From JANMEX01 sp043776635 (GTDB lineage: Bacteria; Pseudomonadota; Alphaproteobacteria; Rhizobiales; Rhizobiaceae): a stretch of 35,670 bases of DNA. Position numbers and translations under genes: made by a program. The DNA lies in contig JAYVRA010000022.1 of the NCBI GenBank assembly GCA_043776635.1, positions 1-35,670 of the forward strand, in the 5' to 3' direction. Shown here in pieces: positions 1 to 8,730 of this stretch (its first letter is position 1; each line of letters begins with the position of its first letter). The notes beneath the pieces are model-generated. The model was not told the origin of the DNA. It searched no databases and saw only the letters and a program-made list of their open reading frames with translations.

Positions 1-1
1 C

Positions 2-319
2 GGTGCCCTGCCCATCACCGCCCGCCGCTCAGTCACCTTCGATCGTGGCAGTGAGTTTATCGATTGGCCGCACCTGCAAGCCCATGTTGGGATGCAGACT
101 TGGTTTTGTGATCCACAAAGCCCTTGGCAAAAGGGTACGGTGGAAAATACCAATCGTCGCGCCCGTCGTTGGCTTCCAAGAGAGCTTGATCCGGCCACGA
201 TCACAGACAGTCATCTCAAAGCCATCTGAGACGGGCTCAATAGCACCCCAAGAAAGTGCCCCGGATGGAAAACACCGGCCGAGGTATTCATAGAAAAGGT
301 GCTGGACAAAACGAAATGA
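2..319 (+). pseudogene. IS30-family transposase, C-terminal fragment with nonsense mutation
   Basis: Reading frame 2 gives the C-terminal catalytic core of an IS30-type DDE transposase: FDRGSEF (carrying a catalytic Asp), then WFCDPQSPWQKGTVENTNRR (carrying the final Glu in VEN), then LNSTPRKCPGWKTPAEVF near the end, closing with TGA at 317-319. These motifs and their order are those of IS30 family members. The frame is interrupted by TGA at 227-229, where relatives usually have Cys before D-x-L-N-x-T-P-R. The 5' part lies outside the window. The copy cannot make a full-length transposase unless the stop is an error. An overlapping frame at 3-293 is a shadow. Confidence 0.85.
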
Positions 320-474
320 TTACACAAAATCAAACCAGCTCGAAAAGTCGCAGTTCAGCTATCGCTCACAGCATCAATTTTTTGATGAAATCAAACTTGG
401 GTACCTCCGGAAACTAATTTTATTGGATCTTATCGTATCCAGCGGCGAAGTGATATGGGTCGGCTGACGGCTAC
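320..474. other. Intergenic, probable right end of the IS30-like element
   Basis: No gene seen. IS30 elements end a few tens of bases after the transposase stop. The stretch starting GTCGCAGTTCAG at about 347 vaguely resembles an IS30-type terminal repeat, but the left end is not in the window, so the repeat cannot be paired. The rest is unassigned sequence up to the trmB stop. Confidence 0.3.
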
Positions 475-1176
475 TCACAGCTTACGGAAAGTTAAGTAAG
501 CGGGAATGCGGCCTTCGCGAAAGGCTTTGGCCTCATAGCGCGTGCCGGGCCAGGCTTCATAGGGATTGCGCCAATCATCCGCGCTGGTGGCCATGAATTC
601 AAACGAGCCGTTTTCTTCAACATGCAGCAAAGTCCAATTGACATAATGCTCAATGTCGGAGGCAAAACGGAACAGACTACCGGATTTTAACACGCGCACC
701 ATACGAACAAGATTTTCCGGACTGACAAAGCGGCGCTTGTGGTGGCGCAATTTGTGCCATGGGTCGGGATAGAAGAGGTCAATGCCAGACAGGGAATTAT
801 CAGGAAGCCAGTCCAGCACCAGTGCCGCATCTTCATCAAACAGACGTAGTGAACCCATCGGTTCTTCGTGCAAAAACGTCACCATTTTTGCCATGCCGTT
901 GACGAAGGGTTCGACGCCGATAAAGCCGGAGTCCGGAAATCGCTTTGCCTCATGCAGCAGATGCTCGCCGCCGCCAAAGCCAATTTCGAGCCGGACGTTT
1001 TCTACAGGTGCTGCAAACAATGAGGTGATATCGTCCGGTGCGGTTGCCGATAAATCAAGGCGCAGGCCGGGCAGTAATGTCTCCATCAACCCCGATTGCA
1101 AGGCTCGCAGAGATTTGCCATGGCGGCGGCCAAAGAAGGCCCCGCCACCACGACGTTTTCCTGTGTCGATGCCCAG
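475..1176 (-). CDS. trmB: tRNA (guanine-N7-)-methyltransferase TrmB
   Basis: Methylates G46 in the variable loop of tRNAs using SAM; cytoplasmic. The SAM-binding motif LEIGFGGGEHLL, the family motif LFYPDPWHKLRHHKRR and the C-terminal TRYEAKAF are all present. The first usual start codon (TTG at 1101) or the ATG at 1086 would cut off the conserved N-terminal segment FFGRRHGKSLRALQ, which is encoded in frame upstream. No ATG, GTG or TTG occurs between that segment and the upstream in-frame stop inside metK. The best candidate is CTG at 1176, seven bases after GGAG, or ATT at 1179; both touch the metK stop. The gene directly follows metK, the source of its cofactor. Function is certain; the start is inferred. 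Confidence 0.88.
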   Translation of the reverse strand: MGIDTGKRRGGGAFFGRRHGKSLRALQSGLMETLLPGLRLDLSATAPDDITSLFAAPVENVRLEIGFGGGEHLLHEAKRFPDSGFIGVEPFVNGMAKMVTFLHEEPMGSLRLFDEDAALVLDWLPDNSLSGIDLFYPDPWHKLRHHKRRFVSPENLVRMVRVLKSGSLFRFASDIEHYVNWTLLHVEENGSFEFMATSADDWRNPYEAWPGTRYEAKAFREGRIPAYLTFRKL

Positions 1177-1178
1177 AA

Positions 1179-2387
1179 TTAAGCTCCGACGACCTGCTTC
1201 AAAGCAGCGATGAGATCAGTCTTTTCCCATGAGAAAGAACCATCCTTGCCAGGCTTGCGGCCAAAGTGACCATAGGCTGCGGACTTTGCATAAATCGGCT
1301 TGTTGAGGTCTAAATGCTTGCGAATGCCGCGCGGCGTCAAATCCATCACTTGGCGCAAGGCGATTTCAAGCTTGGCCTCATCAACCTTGCCGGTGTCATG
1401 CAAATCAACATAAATCGACAGTGGCTCGGCAACCCCGATGGCGTAGGAGAGCTGAATGGTGCAACGTTCTGCAAGCTTTGCCGCGACAACGTTTTTAGCC
1501 AAGTAGCGGGCGGCGTAAGCGGCTGAACGGTCAACTTTGGTAGAATCCTTACCGGAGAAAGCGCCACCGCCGTGCGGTGCCGCGCCACCGTAAGTGTCCA
1601 CAATGATCTTGCGCCCTGTAAGCCCTGCATCGCCGTCCGGTCCGCCGATGACGAACTTGCCGGTCGGGTTAATGTGCCAGACGCAATCTTTGGCAATCGT
1701 CAGATCGCCGAGCGCTTCACGCACGAACGGCTCGACAACTTCACGAACTTTGGCGGAGGACCATGTTTCATCCAAATGCTGTGTCGAAACAACGATCTGC
1801 GTTACCGAATGCGGCTTGCCATCAATATATTGAACCGTGACTTGGCTCTTGGCGTCCGGGCCGAGCTTTGTGGCATCGCCTGAACTACCTTTGCGGGCTT
1901 TGTTCATCAGCTCAAGAATTTTGTGGGCGTAGTAAATCGGAGCCGGCATCAAATCAGGTGTTTCGCGGCAGGCATAACCGAACATAATGCCTTGGTCACC
2001 AGCGCCTTCATCCTTATTGCCTGCAGCATCAACGCCCTGAGCTATATCAGCGGATTGGTGATGCAAAAGCACTTCAATCTTCACAGTTTTCCAGTGAAAG
2101 CCATTTTGCTCATAGCCAATGGCCTTAATCGCCTTACGGGCAACGGACTTAACTTTGGACTTCATGGTCTTTTCGTCCATGGAGCAACGGACTTCACCGG
2201 CAATCACAACGCGATTGGTTGTTGCGAGCGTCTCGCAAGCCACACGGACATCCCAAGGGCTCATGCCTGATTTTGCCGCTTCGCGAAAAAACAGATCCAC
2301 CACCTCGTCAGAAATGCGGTCACAGACCTTATCCGGATGCCCCTCACCAACTGATTCACTGGTAAATACATAATTTGCACGTGCCAT
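1179..2387 (-). CDS. metK: S-adenosylmethionine synthetase
   Basis: Makes S-adenosylmethionine from methionine and ATP; cytoplasmic tetramer in the known family. The 402-residue protein has the full set of signatures: GHPDK near residue 17, GAGDQGIMFGYA in the first third, and the glycine-rich P-loop-like GGGAFSGKDSTKVDRS in the second half. It begins MARANYVFTSESVGEG, which is typical, and ends close to the usual length. An XRE regulator lies upstream and trmB, a SAM user, directly downstream with a touching or overlapping start. The 110-base leader holds two competing hairpins, one of which covers the ribosome-binding region, so translation may be controlled (see the leader entry). Confidence 0.97.
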   Translation of the reverse strand: MARANYVFTSESVGEGHPDKVCDRISDEVVDLFFREAAKSGMSPWDVRVACETLATTNRVVIAGEVRCSMDEKTMKSKVKSVARKAIKAIGYEQNGFHWKTVKIEVLLHHQSADIAQGVDAAGNKDEGAGDQGIMFGYACRETPDLMPAPIYYAHKILELMNKARKGSSGDATKLGPDAKSQVTVQYIDGKPHSVTQIVVSTQHLDETWSSAKVREVVEPFVREALGDLTIAKDCVWHINPTGKFVIGGPDGDAGLTGRKIIVDTYGGAAPHGGGAFSGKDSTKVDRSAAYAARYLAKNVVAAKLAERCTIQLSYAIGVAEPLSIYVDLHDTGKVDEAKLEIALRQVMDLTPRGIRKHLDLNKPIYAKSAAYGHFGRKPGKDGSFSWEKTDLIAALKQVVGA

Positions 2388-2446
2388 TCTTAGCCGCCTT
2401 TATTTCTCGTAAAAGGCGCAGGACGCGCCAAGTTGGTGACGCGCCT
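2388..2446 (-). promoter_or_regulatory. metK mRNA leader with two mutually exclusive hairpins
   Basis: Read as mRNA, the leader holds GGCGC (2430-2426), a 6-base loop and GCGCC (2419-2415, the loop-closing side), forming one stem. It also holds CGCCTTT (2418-2412) pairing with AAAGGCG (2401-2395) around a ten-base loop, forming a second. Both stems need the bases 2415-2418, so they cannot coexist. The second stem would bury the AAAGG that precedes the metK ATG. GACGCGCC is also repeated directly at 2423-2430 and 2438-2445, giving a further choice of partner for the first stem. The layout suits translational control. It does not show the consensus of SAM-II that I know. Structure is seen; function is inferred. 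Confidence 0.4.
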
Positions 2447-2497
2447 GTTAGACTAATTCAATCAGCAAGGTCAAGCTGCGAGTATAGTTTGAAATGA

Positions 2498-2914
2498 TCA
2501 AACTTCAGCTGAATCACTGAGTGATTTTACCAAGTCAATAATCTTACGGCGGACCTTACCATCCGTAATTTTCACGAAGGCACGGTTAAGCTGTAAACCT
2601 TCAGTGCTGTTGAGAAAGTCAACTACGTATGTTGTACTGCTTTCCTCGCCCAGACCACGGTTCACAACGCCCGCTTCATTTGGAGCATCGTCAAAGAAAA
2701 ATGACACTGGAACACTTAAGACGTTTGCAATTGCTTGCAGCCGGCTTGCGCCAACTCTGTTTGCGCCCTTTTCATATTTCTGAATTTGTTGAAAAGTAAT
2801 GCCAAGCGCGTCACCAAGCTTTTCTTGGCTCATCCCAAGCATGTTACGACGAAGCCGCACTCTGCTGCCAACATGAGTGTCGATCGGATTTGGTTTCTTT
2901 TTATTTTCTATCAT
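2498..2914 (-). CDS. XRE/SinR-like transcriptional regulator (PraR/PhrR type)
   Basis: A 138-residue DNA-binding protein. Residues about 16-70 form a Cro/C1 helix-turn-helix (GSRVRLRRNMLGMSQEKLGD, then GITFQQIQKYEKGANRV, then SRLQAIANVL). The C-terminal tail LQLNRAFVKITDGKVRRKII is typical of the conserved alphaproteobacterial SinR-like group that includes rhizobial PraR and PhrR. Location next to metK matches that group. Members in rhizobia are known to affect quorum sensing and biofilm formation; whether this one does is unknown. It stands alone between lnt (109 bases upstream) and metK (110 bases downstream), so it probably has its own promoter and may regulate metK. The ATG at 2914 fits the family N-terminus. 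Confidence 0.85.
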   Translation of the reverse strand: MIENKKKPNPIDTHVGSRVRLRRNMLGMSQEKLGDALGITFQQIQKYEKGANRVGASRLQAIANVLSVPVSFFFDDAPNEAGVVNRGLGEESSTTYVVDFLNSTEGLQLNRAFVKITDGKVRRKIIDLVKSLSDSAEV

Positions 2915-3023
2915 TTTAAAAACGCCATTACGGTTGGTTTCTAGATATTAAGCTGCCCAAGCAGCCGGTTTATTTGGTGCTAAGAATTGCGCTCTCTGAG
3001 CGCTCGCCCGGTTTCCTTATTTT

Positions 3024-4634
3024 TTATATAACCGACTTTTTTATTCTGTACCCAACGCACAATTTAGTCAAACTGGAGATTGCAAATAGTAACGAAAAAA
3101 CCATTAAAATTGCGCGTTGCCCGTGTCTTGCGTAGGCTGTGTTGTCTGTTTTAACAGGCACCGGGATATCACTGACACCAATAGCATCCAAAGGTAGTGC
3201 ACTCACTACACGCCCATAGCCATCAATAAGACCTGAAATACCATTATTTGCCGATCTAATAACCGGAATGCCTGATTCTATGCTGCGTAATTGGGCCAAA
3301 CGAAAATGTTGAAAGGGTCCGGGTGAATAGCCATACCACGCATCGTTGGTAATATTGACCACAATACCGATAGGTTTGACTGTGCCGGTTGTTGCGCCTG
3401 GAAAAACAACTTCGTAGCAAATCAGCGGTAATATCGCAGGCAATCCTGGTAAGGTAAAAATATGCTGACTGGCACCGGCAGTAAAACCGCCAGGCATTGC
3501 CACTTCTTGCAGGCCTAAAGTTCTTAAGAAATTTTCGAACGGTAAATACTCGCCAAAAGGCACAAGATGGATTTTGTCAGCTGAATCGACAATCTCGCCA
3601 AGGCCATTAATTGCCAACATGCTGTTATAATAATGCACTGTTTCGCCAGAGTTGCGCTGGCCTTCCTGACGGACAGCACCCGCTAAAAGAATTTGATTAT
3701 CGCTTAGCGCATCGCCAATTGTCGCCAGCGCTAGCGGCCGGTTACTGAAAATGAAGGGAACGGCCGTTTCTGGCCAAACGATGATATCCGGCTGATTTTT
3801 GCCCGCCTCGGGTGGCTGTTTTGATAGTGCTATGTAGTTGGCGAATATTGCATCCTGCTCAGATTCATCCCATTTCTCAGACTGTTTGTATGACGGCTGC
3901 ACAAGGCGCACGATCTTGTGGTTAGCGTTATTTTCTGTGTGCGGGGCGCCGGAAAGACGCCAATAGCCAAAGCTATAATTTACACTCAAAAGTAGTAATC
4001 CCAGCACGACACCTGTTTTACGGTGTTTAACCAATCCGCTTGTCGCAGGCAAAGCGAACATGAAAACAGCCAGTGCATTCATTCCCGTGATACCAAATAT
4101 CGACGTGCCTTGCATCATAATCACGGTAGGCATGGCAGTCATGGCAATACCATTCCACGGAAATCCTGTAAGAATAAATCCGCGCAACCACTCGGCAATC
4201 CCGAACCCGAAAGCCAAAGCGGCAGCCGACCCGACGCCATTACCCCACAGGCCTTTTGCGATCATTGCAGCACCAGCATAGAATACCGCAAGCAGTGCTG
4301 GAAGGCCAAATATAGCGAGCGGTAACGCCCACACAAATTCATTGCCTTGTGCCAAAAGCGCGTTCGCCAACCACCAGAGACCGAGGGTAAAATAACCAAA
4401 GCCAAAAAACCAACCAATGATCATTGCCGGATAGAGCCGCAATGCACCACGGGCATTAGGCGAAGGAACAGCTCCTTCAAGCAGCCATAATAAGGCTGGA
4501 AATGAGACAAAACCAACCGCGAAAAAATCGAAGGGTGGAAGCGCCAAAGTTAATATTGCACCGGAAAAAAATGCAAGGGCGTTGCGCTTCCAGCCCCACA
4601 GCGATATTATGTTTCCGGCAAGTGTCTCAAACAT
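3024..4634 (-). CDS. lnt: Apolipoprotein N-acyltransferase
   Basis: Adds the third acyl chain to the N-terminal cysteine of lipoproteins; inner-membrane enzyme with a periplasmic nitrilase-fold domain. The first roughly 225 residues of 536 hold several hydrophobic segments. The nitrilase domain follows, with the expected catalytic triad Glu289 (VWPETAVPF), Lys354 (DKIHLVPFGEYLPFE) and Cys406 (LPLICYEVVFPG). A last hydrophobic segment lies near the C-terminus. Length is usual. It is downstream of the CBS-domain gene by 58 bases, the normal order in this order of bacteria (CBS protein then lnt). Confidence 0.96.
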   Translation of the reverse strand: MFETLAGNIISLWGWKRNALAFFSGAILTLALPPFDFFAVGFVSFPALLWLLEGAVPSPNARGALRLYPAMIIGWFFGFGYFTLGLWWLANALLAQGNEFVWALPLAIFGLPALLAVFYAGAAMIAKGLWGNGVGSAAALAFGFGIAEWLRGFILTGFPWNGIAMTAMPTVIMMQGTSIFGITGMNALAVFMFALPATSGLVKHRKTGVVLGLLLLSVNYSFGYWRLSGAPHTENNANHKIVRLVQPSYKQSEKWDESEQDAIFANYIALSKQPPEAGKNQPDIIVWPETAVPFIFSNRPLALATIGDALSDNQILLAGAVRQEGQRNSGETVHYYNSMLAINGLGEIVDSADKIHLVPFGEYLPFENFLRTLGLQEVAMPGGFTAGASQHIFTLPGLPAILPLICYEVVFPGATTGTVKPIGIVVNITNDAWYGYSPGPFQHFRLAQLRSIESGIPVIRSANNGISGLIDGYGRVVSALPLDAIGVSDIPVPVKTDNTAYARHGQRAILMVFSLLFAISSLTKLCVGYRIKKSVI

Positions 4635-4692
4635 TTAAGGCTTCCAAAGCGAATCAGTTGCCTTGTTTAGCAGTGATGAGGCACTTGAAGAA

Positions 4693-5733
4693 CTATGCTG
4701 CGGCAACACGCGTTATTTGCACTTTTTTGATACGGCGGTTTCCGGACTCCAACACCTTAAACTCAAATCCAGGAATTGCCATAAACGTCTCGCCTTTGTG
4801 CGGCAGGCGGCCAAGGGCAGAAATCACCAAGCCGCCGACGGTATCAACATCCTCGCCATCTTCACCGACGACAAAATCCGGGCCAATGGTCCCGGTTACG
4901 TCTTCCAACTCGGCGCCGCCATCGACGATGTAGACGCCGGGTTCTTGCTCGATGATCTGAATGGCTTCATCGTCGTGTTCATCTTCAATATTTCCAACGA
5001 CCATTTCAACGACGTCTTCCATCGACACCAAGCCATCGGTGCCGCCATATTCGTCGATCACCAGCGCCATCTGCGTGCGCGACGATTTCATGCGCTGAAG
5101 CAAATCTCCAGCCAGCATCGAATGCGGCACAAACAGCACTTCGCGGATGAGCTTTAGTTCGCCGATTGTTTTGTTGAGATCAACTTTGGCCAGATCAAGA
5201 ATCGACGCATCTGCTGCTTTGCGGGTCTGTGCCGATTTCGCGCGTGACGGTTTGCGGGTGCGGGCGGAGCGGGTGATGTGGCCCAGCACATCGCGTATAT
5301 GAACCATGCCCTTGGGGTCGTCCAAATCACCGGAATAGACCGGCATACGCGAATGGCCGGAGCTTTCAAACAGGTCAAGCAGCACAGCCAGCGTGGTATT
5401 AATATCAACGCCAAGAACATCGGCGCGCGGGATCATTACATCTTCAACGCTGACCTCGCGGAACGTGAGAATATTATTGAGCATCTCGCGCTCACCGGCT
5501 GAAAAGCTCGAGCCATCAGCATCGTTTTCAGCCAAAGCATCGGTGAGATCGCCGCGAAAATCGGCAACCGACTTGCCGCGAAAGCGCTGCGATATCCAGC
5601 GCAACAACGAACCGCGATCCGGTTCGGACCGGCTACTTCGGGAGGGATTTTCGCCAGCCTCATTTGCGGCTGTTGCCGGTTTTGCAGTAGCCTTGGAGTC
5701 GGGCGCGGTAGTTTTAGCAGTGATGTCAGACAT
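4693..5733 (-). CDS. CorC/HlyC-type CBS-domain protein
   Basis: A 346-residue soluble member of the CorC/TlyC family. After a low-complexity Ala/Thr/Ser-rich N-terminus (about residues 1-40) come FREVSVEDVMIPRADVLGVD and a pair of CBS domains (roughly 85-245, with the second one containing RTQMALVIDEYGGTDGLVSM), then a CorC_HlyC transporter-associated domain to the end. It lacks the DUF21 membrane domain, so it is the CorC-like form. Between the CBS halves is a basic insert, RSARTRKPSRAKSAQTRKAA. Relatives are annotated as magnesium/cobalt efflux proteins or 'hemolysins'; the real role is not settled. It overlaps the ybeY stop by eight bases, implying translational coupling. Confidence 0.9.
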   Translation of the reverse strand: MSDITAKTTAPDSKATAKPATAANEAGENPSRSSRSEPDRGSLLRWISQRFRGKSVADFRGDLTDALAENDADGSSFSAGEREMLNNILTFREVSVEDVMIPRADVLGVDINTTLAVLLDLFESSGHSRMPVYSGDLDDPKGMVHIRDVLGHITRSARTRKPSRAKSAQTRKAADASILDLAKVDLNKTIGELKLIREVLFVPHSMLAGDLLQRMKSSRTQMALVIDEYGGTDGLVSMEDVVEMVVGNIEDEHDDEAIQIIEQEPGVYIVDGGAELEDVTGTIGPDFVVGEDGEDVDTVGGLVISALGRLPHKGETFMAIPGFEFKVLESGNRRIKKVQITRVAAA

Positions 5734-6229
5734 TATTTTCGCTTAATAGCGCATAGGGGTCGGGGATTGCAAGCCGCGCCAGTATTTTGCGCTCCAATTC
5801 CTCCATCACTTCCGCCCCGGTATCCGTTTCATGGTCGTAGCCAAGCAAGTGCAAAAGTCCATGCACCACCAAATGACTGATGTGACTATCGAGCGGCTTA
5901 TGCTCATTCTTTGCTTCGTCGCGAACCGTCTCGAAGGCCAGCACAATATCGCCAAGCAAGGGCATCAGCGCCATGCCGGGCACTAGCGGAAAGGCTGGAA
6001 ACGACAGCACATTTGTTGGCTTATCCTTGGCCCGCCACTGCGCGTTCAGCTCTTTGATGGTGGCATTGTCGGTGAACAACAGGCTAACTTCGGAAGGATT
6101 GCCCGTGCCAAGATCCAACTCATCACTGGCAGCATTCAGGGCTTTTGATACCAAGACTTGCAGCGCTGTTTCATTTTGCCAGTCACCGCCCTCAATCGAG
6201 ATGACAGGATCTAATAGCGCCTCGCTCAC
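5726..6229 (-). CDS. ybeY: Endoribonuclease YbeY (16S rRNA maturation)
   Basis: Zinc-dependent single-strand RNase involved in 16S rRNA 3'-end processing and late 70S quality control in known systems. The 167-residue protein ends with the family zinc motif HLVVHGLLHLLGYDHETD, giving His123, His127 and His133. The upstream RAKDKPTNVLSFPA also matches the family. It starts with GTG in a GTGA overlap with the phoH stop and its own end overlaps the CBS-protein start, so phoH, ybeY and the CBS gene form a coupled run. YbeY and PhoH-type proteins are commonly adjacent in bacteria. Confidence 0.95.
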   Translation of the reverse strand: MSEALLDPVISIEGGDWQNETALQVLVSKALNAASDELDLGTGNPSEVSLLFTDNATIKELNAQWRAKDKPTNVLSFPAFPLVPGMALMPLLGDIVLAFETVRDEAKNEHKPLDSHISHLVVHGLLHLLGYDHETDTGAEVMEELERKILARLAIPDPYALLSENNV

Positions 6230-7305
6230 GTTCTTGGCACTGCTTCATATTGGCGGGAGCGCGGGCGATCGGCTTGGGTTTGCGTGGTCACCTTATCGTA
6301 GGCGGCAACAATTTCGCCGACCAGCGGATGGCGCACCACGTCCTTTTGCGTGAAACGCACGGTGACAATGCTTGGCACGTCATGCAGCACTTCGAGCGCT
6401 TCAACCAGACCGGATTTTTGTCCCATTGGCAAATCGATCTGGCTCGGGTCGCCGGTGATAATCATGCGCGAACCATCACCCAAACGGGTCAAGAACATTT
6501 TCATCTGCATTGTCGTGGTATTCTGCGCCTCGTCCAAAATCACAGCGGCATGAGCGAGCGTGCGCCCGCGCATGAAAGCCAGTGGGGCTATTTCGATGAC
6601 GCCTGCGGTAATGGCGCGGTCAACCTTGTCTGCCGGCATCATGTCATACAGCGCATCGTAAAGCGGCCGCAGATAGGGATCGACTTTTTCTTTCAAATCA
6701 CCAGGCAGGAAGCCAAGACGTTCGCCCGCTTCAACGGCGGGGCGTGACAGAATAATGCGCTCAACAGCGCCGCGTTCTAAAAGCATGGCGGCGTGGGCAA
6801 CTGCAATATAGGTCTTACCCGTGCCCGCCGGACCCACGCCAAACACCATTTCGGACCGCTCCAGCGCGCGCATGTACACATCTTGCGTGGGCGTGCGCGC
6901 TTGGATGGTGCGTTTGCGGGTGGAAATATGGGAAACAGACAAGCGGGATTTCCTCTCCATGGTGGGCAACATGGGCTGATCGTCCGCTGCGAGCGTCATG
7001 CGAATGGCGCCGTCAACATCGGAGCCATCAATCGTGCGGCCTGCGCGGATCATCGTGTAAAGCGCTTCAATCGCGCGGCTGGCTTTCTCGGTGGCGGATG
7101 GATCGCCTTCGATGAACAGCTCGTTGCCACGCGAGCGGGCGACGACACTCAGTTTCTTTTCAATCTGGGCAAGGTTTTCGTCAAACTGCCCGAAGAGCGC
7201 GGTCGCGTGTTTGTTGTTGTCGAAGGTCAGGACGATTTGGGCCATGTCGGATGCGGCATCAGCGCGAATGGGCTGGGCGGTTTTCAGCTTTTCCTTGGCG
7301 GTCAA
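6226..7305 (-). CDS. PhoH-like P-loop ATPase
   Basis: Cytoplasmic ATPase of the PhoH family, thought to act on RNA together with YbeY. It has a Walker A motif GPAGTGKT, a Walker B motif in AVILDEAQN, and a following TGDPSQIDLP, in the right order. A KH-like N-terminal segment (AQIVLTFDNNKHATALFGQF) precedes the ATPase domain. The start is placed at TTG 7305 because AAGGAG lies just upstream. A longer frame reaches TTG 7362 but has no ribosome-binding site and runs into miaB, and relatives begin near the MAQIVLTF segment. The stop overlaps the ybeY start by four bases. Confidence 0.93.
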   Translation of the reverse strand: MTAKEKLKTAQPIRADAASDMAQIVLTFDNNKHATALFGQFDENLAQIEKKLSVVARSRGNELFIEGDPSATEKASRAIEALYTMIRAGRTIDGSDVDGAIRMTLAADDQPMLPTMERKSRLSVSHISTRKRTIQARTPTQDVYMRALERSEMVFGVGPAGTGKTYIAVAHAAMLLERGAVERIILSRPAVEAGERLGFLPGDLKEKVDPYLRPLYDALYDMMPADKVDRAITAGVIEIAPLAFMRGRTLAHAAVILDEAQNTTTMQMKMFLTRLGDGSRMIITGDPSQIDLPMGQKSGLVEALEVLHDVPSIVTVRFTQKDVVRHPLVGEIVAAYDKVTTQTQADRPRSRQYEAVPRT

Positions 7306-7337
7306 ACGTCTCTCCTTTTCATGATCCACTGCTTCAT

Positions 7338-8711
7338 TTAGAGCGGTTCGGACAATAGGCAATTGGCACGGATGCCGGTGATTCGCACATCAACAGTCTG
7401 GCCGATTTGCGCGGTCGTGTCGTCTAAAATAACGGGCTGAAGGTAAGGCGAGCGACCAACCATTTGTCCGTCATGACGCCCGGCTTTTTCAACCAAAACT
7501 GACACGGTTTTGCCAAATAAACTTTCTGCGAAATCATTTTGCTGTTTAAAAATCAACGCTTGCAGCACTTGTAGCCGCTCGTTCATGACAGTGGGATGAA
7601 CGTGGCCGGCCATATCGCTGGCGGGTGTGCCGGGACGCGGCGAATATTTGAATGAATAGGCGGCGGCATAGCCGGTCTTACGCACGATATCGAGCGTGGC
7701 CTCAAAATCCTCATCGGTTTCACCCGGAAAACCGACTATGAAATCACCTGACAGCGCAATATCCGGACGGGCAGCACGAATGTAGTCGATGAGTTTCAGG
7801 TAATCCTGCGCCGTATGCTTGCGGTTCATCGCTTTCAAAATACGGTCCGAGCCGGACTGAACCGGCAGATGCAAGTAGGGCATCAATTGCGGCAAGCTTC
7901 TATGCGCCTCAATCAGGTCTTCGCCCATATCGCGCGGATGGCTGGTGATATAACGCAGCCGGTCGAAGCCTTTGATTTCGGCCAAACGATAGAGCAATTT
8001 GGCAAGCGTCCACTTCGTCCCATCCAGCGCCTCGCCTTCCCAGGCATTCACATTTTGACCCAGCAGCGTGACTTCGCGCACGCCGGCGGCGGCGAGATTT
8101 TCCGCCTCTTTGAGTATTTGCGACACTGGCCTCGAAACTTCATTGCCGCGCGTGTAGGGCACGACGCAGAAAGTGCAGAACTTATCACAGCCCTCTTGCA
8201 CGGTGAGAAACGCGGTAATGCCCCGCGCTGCGACCTTGGCTCTCGTCGGCTCCGGCAAATGCGCGAACTTGTCTTCGATGGCATATTCAGTGTCAGAAAC
8301 CCGCTCGCCGGCATCAACGCGGCGCAACATTTCCGGAAGGCGATGATAGGTTTGCGGGCCGACAATTAAATCAACGGCATGGGCACGGCGGAATATCTCC
8401 TTGCCCTCAGCCTGCGCCACGCACCCTGCAACACCAACGGCTAAATTGCGGCCCTCACTTTTGCGGACAGCTTTTAGTTCGCGAAGTTTTCCCAGTTCCG
8501 AATAGACTTTTTCGGAGGCCTTTTCGCGGATATGGCAGGTGTTGAGGAGGATAAGGTCCGCCTCGTCCAAGCTCGCGGTTTGGTCATAACCCTCGCCTGC
8601 CAACGAATCCGCCATGCGCGTGGAATCATAGGCATTCATCTGGCAACCATAGGTTTTCACCAGGACTTTGCGGCGCGGGGGACTTATGACTTCGGAAATT
8701 AATTCGCTCAT
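7338..8711 (-). CDS. miaB: tRNA-2-methylthio-N6-dimethylallyladenosine synthase
   Basis: Radical-SAM methylthiotransferase that adds the 2-methylthio group to i6A37 of tRNAs reading codons that begin with U. The N-terminal UPF0004 domain supplies three cluster cysteines: Cys23 (KTYGCQMNAYD), Cys59 (LLNTCHIREKASEK) and Cys97 (VGVAGCVAQAEG). The radical-SAM motif CDKFCTFC gives Cys175, Cys179 and Cys182. A TRAM domain closes the protein (about 385-457). Length of 457 is normal. It needs two 4Fe-4S clusters and SAM, which ties it functionally to metK further along. Spacing to plsC upstream is 19 bases. Confidence 0.97.
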   Translation of the reverse strand: MSELISEVISPPRRKVLVKTYGCQMNAYDSTRMADSLAGEGYDQTASLDEADLILLNTCHIREKASEKVYSELGKLRELKAVRKSEGRNLAVGVAGCVAQAEGKEIFRRAHAVDLIVGPQTYHRLPEMLRRVDAGERVSDTEYAIEDKFAHLPEPTRAKVAARGITAFLTVQEGCDKFCTFCVVPYTRGNEVSRPVSQILKEAENLAAAGVREVTLLGQNVNAWEGEALDGTKWTLAKLLYRLAEIKGFDRLRYITSHPRDMGEDLIEAHRSLPQLMPYLHLPVQSGSDRILKAMNRKHTAQDYLKLIDYIRAARPDIALSGDFIVGFPGETDEDFEATLDIVRKTGYAAAYSFKYSPRPGTPASDMAGHVHPTVMNERLQVLQALIFKQQNDFAESLFGKTVSVLVEKAGRHDGQMVGRSPYLQPVILDDTTAQIGQTVDVRITGIRANCLLSEPL

Positions 8712-8730
8712 ATCGGCGCTTTAGCTGGTT

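Noticed and set aside
2388..2497. Known SAM-II riboswitch in front of metK
   Set aside because: The pseudoknot consensus I know for SAM-II is not visible; kept only as an unclassified leader.
6793..7341. 182-residue plus-strand frame opposite phoH
   Set aside because: Antisense to the PhoH ATPase; composition is that of a shadow frame.
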